64,000 bases of DNA, from the NCBI GenBank assembly GCA_009760855.2, contig WPIO01000008.1, forward strand, positions 3,369,501 through 3,433,500, given 5' to 3'. How positions within the stretch are numbered: position 1 is the first letter of the stretch; each line of letters begins with the position of its first letter. Below the pieces are notes generated by a model. The model was not told where the DNA came from. It made no database searches and saw nothing but the letters and a program-made list of their open reading frames with translations. This DNA is from Cristatella mucedo. Its lineage: Eukaryota; Bryozoa; Phylactolaemata; Cristatellidae. Both the position numbers and the translations under genes were made by a program. This document shows, in pieces, positions 59,105 through 64,000 of the stretch.

Positions 59105-59374
59105 ATGGAAAGGGTAGACATTTTGCTGAGCGTGATAAGCGCCAATAAAGAGCTAATATTGAGAAAACATATGAAAGAAATAGAAGAAGAAAACTCGGAA
59201 ATTGTGGGAAATACGTTGCCACATATGTTTGAAGGAACTGAGTGTATAGTTGTCAAAAGCTCCATCTGCGATGGCAGCGGCACTTTGTGCACATATGGCT
59301 CAGTAGGAAAACTGTCCTTACTCATAGGAATGCACTGGACACAAGTAATGGTATGGTTTATCTCTTACACTTAA
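59105..59374 (+). CDS. hypothetical small ORF, 89 codons
   Basis: The plus-strand frame begins MERVDILLSVISANKELILR and continues KHMKEIEEENSEIVGNTLPH with a charged, coding-like composition; the last third is less so. The start is the first ATG after a GC-rich region with a donor-like site at 58979. I recognise no family. It could be the first coding part of a longer spliced gene or a chance frame; the TAA at 59372-59374 closes it. Confidence 0.25.
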   Translation: MERVDILLSVISANKELILRKHMKEIEEENSEIVGNTLPHMFEGTECIVVKSSICDGSGTLCTYGSVGKLSLLIGMHWTQVMVWFISYT

Positions 59375-59439
59375 AACTCAAAGAATACTCTAAATGTCTT
59401 TGCTTATAAAGGCAAATCAAGTGTAGAGCTGCACCACTA

Positions 59440-59700
59440 TTCGTGATATACATATACATATACATATTCATATATATATATATATATACATATATCGTGC
59501 TATATATATATATATATATATCGTTCTTCAGGTTGACGATATATGCATATATGCATATATCGATGCATATATCGATATATGCATATAACGATATATGCAT
59601 ATATATATATATATATATACATATATCGTTCTACACACACATACACACACACATATACGTATATACATATATATATATATATATATAGAAAGATTTATGG
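59440..59700. repeat. (TA)n/(ATAC)n with large AT palindromes
   Basis: Alternating TA and CATATA runs. The centre (59535-59600) is made of self-complementary blocks such as cgatatatgcatatat and atatatcgatgcatatat. Confidence 0.9.
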
Positions 59701-60490
59701 AGATATTTTAACTATTATTCATATAAAAGCGGACGGTGCCCTGTCTGCCGAACTCGCGAATGCTACCCGGGCCTCCTGGTTCAGGAACAGGGACCACACG
59801 ACTTCCGAGCCGGTAATGGCGCCGGAGACGCAGTGCCGCCTCAAAGCCATCCTCTCCACGCGTGGGATGCAGAGGTTCGGCCAGGCAAGCTTCATTCTGG
59901 CCTCCAGCTGTCGAGAGCCCCGACCACGAAGGGTACCTGCTGCGAAACGGTAGCCAGCTGTTAGGAAAGACCGGGTAACGGCTGCATATTCAGCGGTCTT
60001 GGGCCGGGCAGTCATAATGAGAGCGTCCTCGCCTCTGTCGAACGGCACCGTCACATTCACAGTTGCTAAATCAGTGCTTTTGTCAATGACCAGGTCCGGC
60101 TTAAGAGCCTGACCACCGGCAAGCGGGAGGGCGCGGCCTCCTGATTTGCAAGTTGACCGTGGTGGCCGCGAGAGCTCCTATTATGCGACCCGAAACCGAG
60201 TCATGTCGGGCTGCAATTGCATGCACCGTCGGCCGGCAGTGGCTCAGCACGTGGCAAACGGTCTCTGCCTACGTTCGGCATAGGCAGCAGCCGGTAACCG
60301 TCCCGGGGTGTGCACGACTCCTAGCAGCAGCCACTGGCAGCGCGCTCGGCACACGAGCCGCCAGGCCTGCAACGACAGGCCACGACCCGTCGGGTCAGGA
60401 AGTGACTGTGAGCGGCGAAACTGTCCGTGGTCAGACAGTGGCTGACCTGCTGCCCTGTACAGGCTGGGCTGCCCAAGCACGGCCTATGTA

Positions 60491-60659
60491 ATCCTAGCTG
60501 ATTGAACAGCCTCTTTTTGTACAGCGACGGAAGAACCTTTATGACTATCACCACCGCTGGCTGTGGCGATACAGAATCGCCCACTACAGGAATCGAACCC
60601 ACAACCTCGGGACCAAGGTCGTGAAAGCAATCACCTCAGCTAGCGTGCCATCACGGCTA
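60491..60659 (-). mobile_element. SINE S2, reverse, inside the R2/NeSL relic
   Basis: Inverted copy of the family (atcctagctgattgaacagc to gctagcgtgccatcacggct). It is flanked by atgtaat on both sides (about 60486-60492 and 60660-60666), a plausible target-site duplication. Confidence 0.88.
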
Positions 60660-60807
60660 ATGTAATGTATCTCCGCCTGTAACTCTACAAAGCAACAAAG
60701 ACTATGTTGGTGTTACGCAGGAGTTTTGTTTAGCGAACTCACAGCCTAAGCGGCTTTCGGTACGCATTCGGTAGCCAACAGACTTCGTCTCACGCAACAA
60801 AGAGAAA
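60660..60807 (+). repeat. unnamed dispersed repeat fragment
   Basis: gttggtgttacgcaggagtt to ttcgtctcacgcaacaaaga resembles the minus strand of 13370-13520. Confidence 0.6.
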
Positions 60808-61368
60808 GTGGGAAGCATAGCAGAGTCAGGAGAGCAGTTGAGGTAGTGAGTGGCATGGAAGTAGCAGCTCAGGACCGCTGAAAAGGATTAGCCATAGTCG
60901 GCAGCAGGAGAGCAGCTGTCGCCGCGTAAGAATCATGGAAGCGACTTCCACAGTCTAGGACCTGCAGAGCTAAAGATTATGTTGCCAACGGTCTTTAAGC
61001 GAAGGAATGGAACAGCTTATTTATTGTCCATACACGACCTGAGGACCCGAGGAGGCTGAAATTGGGGCAGCAGTTCAGCTAGGTATAGAGGAGCCAAGCC
61101 GCGACGGGCCTTGTGGGTCAGCGTAAGAACTTTGCTTTGTGTCCGTTGATCAACCGACAGCCATCCTAGTTTTTTTATTGCAAAGGAGACACGTGGTTAA
61201 GCCTCTGGGACTTGAAACCTAGCCTCGCAGCCATAAGCCTAGCCATCTACTACGGCCTACTTGCTTTTTTTGGTATCCCAGCCAAAAGGGAATTGCAATA
61301 ATCAAGCCGAGACACAACTAAGGGGCTAGTTAAATTTTTGCAAACCACCATGGAAGACAGCTCCTTAT
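60808..61368 (-). mobile_element. L2 family B copy inside the R2/NeSL relic
   Basis: Closely matches 55445-55990 (agaaagtgggaagcatagca, cagcaggagag, tgcagagctaaag, tttgctttgtgtccgttgat). More degraded than the first copy and shorter. Confidence 0.85.
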
Positions 61369-62225
61369 CTTAGGCCTTCACGAGCCTGGAAAACTCCCGA
61401 AGCTTGGTAATAACCACTTGAGGCACGACCCAGTGTGCTCGATGCCATCAGGGTCGGTGGACACAACCAGCACGTCAGGGCCGGCCAGCGAGAAGCGGCA
61501 GTAGAGCCGCTTGAGGCACCTATTTGCGACCGACCACAGCGAGATCGGGCCAACCCTGTTGCCAGGGCCGAAGGCTGCCGGGCTCATGTATCGAGAATGC
61601 TTCTCATTGGACGGCGGCTTGCCATCCAAGCTGACGACGGTTCGGTTGAGTCGGTGACGGCCAACATGATGGACTCACGCGTCGGGCGAGCACGGCTAAG
61701 GACAGGCTTGCACAACACGTAGAATGGAGGCGTTCGCCCCGAAACGGATCTAGCCAAGCCCACCCACAGATCGAGGCGAAAACGGGAAATGCGCTGATGC
61801 AGTGTTTGGCAGACCGCAGGCGAAGCAAAATAGCTTTATCAGAGCCTTTTCGGCTGGCTGCAGAGCACCCTTAGGCACAAACCGCGCCCGACTAAGATTG
61901 TCGAGACGTGCCGGAGGAAAGTCCGAAAGGCGTCAAGCTTTTGTTAAGGGGCCAGAAGGCTGGCCTGAAACAGGTTTAATGTCCCTTTCGAGGGAAGAGC
62001 AGGCGTGCTCTATTTCAGCCCTAGGCTGCCCGAGACCCTGTGGGGCTCCGAGGTAGGCCCCTGACTCGTTCTCTGGCAGCTCTGGGATCCGCCTGTCGTG
62101 CAGGGTGATTGAGGCGGGCATAGCCTATGCACCCTTGCGGCGGGCGACGACACAGCACTTCACCGACCGGAACTGCATGCCCAGCGTCGACACAGCCTGT
62201 TCAGCTGCAGACATGAGCACATGAA

Positions 62226-62306
<81 letters not shown>

Positions 62307-62320
62307 AAGAGAAAGAGAGT
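62226..62320. repeat. (TA)n followed by (GA)n
   Basis: TA run at 62228-62265, then GA to about 62320; it truncates the R2/NeSL relic. Confidence 0.95.
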
Positions 62321-62564
62321 TACCTATCGATGCCACAGTAACGGTTGATCTGGCTACTGACTCCAGAGAGATGCTTTATCAAACTAAATGACGACACATC
62401 ATCGTTTAATCAGTTATGAGCAAGCCTATTATCACTCATAAATCGGAAAGCATAACCCAAAAATTGAGCCCAGCCTGCATTTCCCCATTGTGTTCCCTAT
62501 CTCAATGCTAGACTGCTGTTCCAAAGAGATCTTTGAATGCATTGTCTTATCTCGGCTCTATTCA

Positions 62565-63245
62565 GCTCTATCTATCTATCCATCAATCCATCCATCCATC
62601 CCATGCATCCAATCCATCCATCCATTCATTCATCCGTCCATGCATCCCATGCATGCATCCCATGCATGCATCCCATCCATGCATGCATCCATTCATCCAT
62701 GCATCCCATCCATCCATTCATCCATCCCATCCAATCCCATCCCACCCCATCCCATCCCACCCCATCCCATCCCATCCCATCCCATCCCATCCCATCCCAT
62801 CCCATCCCATCCCATCCCATCCCATCCCATCCCATCCCATCCCATCCCATCCCATCCCATCCCATCCCATCCCATCCCATCCCATCCCATCCCATCCATC
62901 CATCCATCCCATCCCATCCCATCCCATCCCATCCCATCCCACCCCATCCCATCCCATCCCATCCCATCCATCCATTCATCCATCCCATCCAATCCCATCC
63001 CACCCCATCCCATCCCACCCCATCCCATCCCATCCCATCCCATCCCATCCCATCCCATCCCCATCCCATCCCATCCCACCCCATCCCATCCCATCCCATC
63101 CCATCCCATCCCATCCCATCCCATCCCATCCCATCCCATCCCATCCCATCCCATCCCATTCCCATCCCACCCCACCCCACCCCACCCCATCCCATCCCAT
63201 CCCATCCCATCCCATCGCATCCCATCCCATCCCATCCCCTCTCAT
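62565..63245. repeat. (CCAT)n and (CCCAT)n satellite array
   Basis: Starts with CATC/CCAT tetramers (62570-62725), then CCCAT pentamers with a few CCCAC variants to 63240. Two blocks beginning tccattcatccatcccatcc (near 62713 and 62970) repeat at a higher order of about 260 bp. All the long frames here are artefacts. The minus strand is (GGGAT)n. Confidence 0.97.
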
Positions 63246-64000
63246 CCATTCAACCGACCTATTTGTCTATTTATCGGCTCGATCTAGTCGAATTCACATA
63301 CTTTCAGCTCCAAAACTGTGCAAAAATTTCGGTCGGGCATACTAAGATAATGACGCCGCAACTAAGTATGTCCGTGCATTTGTGAAATCTGGCGAAGACC
63401 ACTATAAAGGCTCTGCTTGCCGGTGTTCGTTTTGTCTGCACATTCTGCGAGGTGATTTCATTGTCGCTCGCTTGCGAAACTTTCTTCGCGGCTGTGAAAT
63501 CAATGGCGTCGGGAGGGGCTGTCTCGCGCAGCTAATTTGAAGCATCCGGTGGCGACCGAGCAGCGGCGCCTGCGCTCTGCTCCTCGGTCGCGAAGAGTGG
63601 CGGCTCGGACTAATAGAAAGTCCTAGAGCTACCGCCGAGCGTCCATGCGCCTATGGCCCCGTTGCTTGGGGCCGCTGTCTGACCTGCGGCGAAAGTCTTG
63701 GACGCCGTTCTTCGAGGCGTGCGGCAAGTTCTCTCGAACCCGTCGGAGATCTGTCCCGCGCCTTTTTCGTCGCACAGTGATTCTTCTCCATACTTCGAGT
63801 TGCTTGCTGCATGTGCGTCCGTCGTCCGGTCTGTCGGGTGGGGTTCGACGAATTACCGAAATCCACCTAATCCACTCTAATTTGGCTAAAATCGACCGAC
63901 CATCGCTGTCGAGGAGCTCAACATGTGGGCGGGTTTTGTAGTACACCTTCGATTTGATCTGTCCGCCAAATTTAATATCATTGTGCGCAAGCAGACTTAT
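63246..64000. other. GC-rich unassigned end of window, TATA-like box
   Basis: ctataaaggc at 63401-63410 is TATA-like, followed by GC-rich sequence with a very short ATG frame at 63503 (MASGGAVSRS, then stop) and open frames on both strands at 63629-63946. No family recognised. It may be a promoter and first exon of another gene. Confidence 0.25.

Larger units (their letters stand above)
59720..62225 (-). mobile_element. R2/NeSL-type retrotransposon relic with restriction-like endonuclease, interrupted
   Basis: Minus-strand reading, from right: 62225-61370 carries the RT C-terminal region (AEQAVSTLGMQFRSVKC, a stop, MPASITLHDRRIPELP, YLGAPQGLGQPRAEI, then ALIKLFCFACGLPN). After two insertions, 60490-59720 gives a CLCR..AETVCHVLSHC zinc knuckle, HDSVSGRIIGAL, and LKPDLVIDKSTDLATVNVTV followed by PFDRGEDALIM. 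The PD..(15)..V.VTVPF core is the PD-(D/E)XK-type endonuclease found C-terminal to RT in R2, NeSL and related elements. Internal stops show it is dead. The exact clade needs a tree. Confidence 0.8.

Noticed and set aside
62490-63385. Very long open frames of His-Pro-Ile-Pro-Ser or Gly-Met-Gly-Trp-Asp repeats on both strands.
   Set aside because: Pure CCCAT pentamers have no stops in any frame; no start context or non-repeat coding sequence supports a protein.

Overview
This is a window of animal nuclear genome, probably from an aquatic invertebrate; the species cannot be fixed from sequence alone. Three things point there. There is one large spliced gene with GT-AG introns. There is a dense load of L2/CR1-type non-LTR retrotransposons ending in a hairpin plus (ATT)n, with tRNA-derived SINEs, a Tc1-type transposon and long microsatellites. 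The gene itself is related to TTC3, a family I know only from animals. There are no prokaryotic genes, rRNA genes, CRISPR arrays or intact cellular tRNA genes.

The central feature is a minus-strand gene that starts somewhere near 51 kb and leaves the window at base 1. I recovered 21 exon calls by reading the minus strand for open stretches with splice signals, requiring reading phase to carry across junctions, and comparing the product with human TTC3 from memory. In order from 5' to 3' the product has: a possible poly-Ala start exon (51.3 kb); helical N-terminal exons (49.6, 47.2, 42.7, 40.9, 37.4, 34.8 kb); a first TPR block (31.4, 31.0, 27.7 kb); a short 'TP..SAP' segment (14.5 kb); a second TPR-like block (12.9 to 10.7 kb); a Cys/His zinc-binding segment (10.6 to 10.0 kb); a basic coiled region (9.5 kb); charged linkers (6.4, 5.9 kb); and a 1.25-kb exon with the conserved 'GP...FP.EA...AGG..FL' module followed by Ser/Gly/Pro-rich sequence. 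The catalytic RING expected at the C terminus would lie beyond the left edge. Two links remain open: 51.3 to 49.6 kb, and 27.7 through 14.5 to 12.9 kb. One junction inside the zinc segment is out of phase by one base.

The introns and flanks are mostly mobile elements. L2 family A occurs on both strands; its longest copy is 20874-23405 on the minus strand and carries endonuclease and reverse transcriptase remnants. One copy sits inside a Tc1 transposase at 2.3-4.2 kb. Two SINE families occur; one (S1) shares its 3' hairpin tail with L2, so it was probably mobilised by it. At 55.4-62.2 kb there is a second L2 family (B), a relic of a restriction-like-endonuclease retrotransposon (R2/NeSL type) interrupted by a SINE and an L2-B copy, a TIR element with a TTAA-like junction, and an LTR-like direct repeat pair. 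Microsatellites include (GA)n, (CA)n, (TA)n and a 0.55-kb (CCCAT)n array.

The stretch from 56.4 to 59.4 kb and the last 750 bases are GC-rich and largely unassigned. They may hold 5' ends of other genes, but nothing there is recognisable to me.
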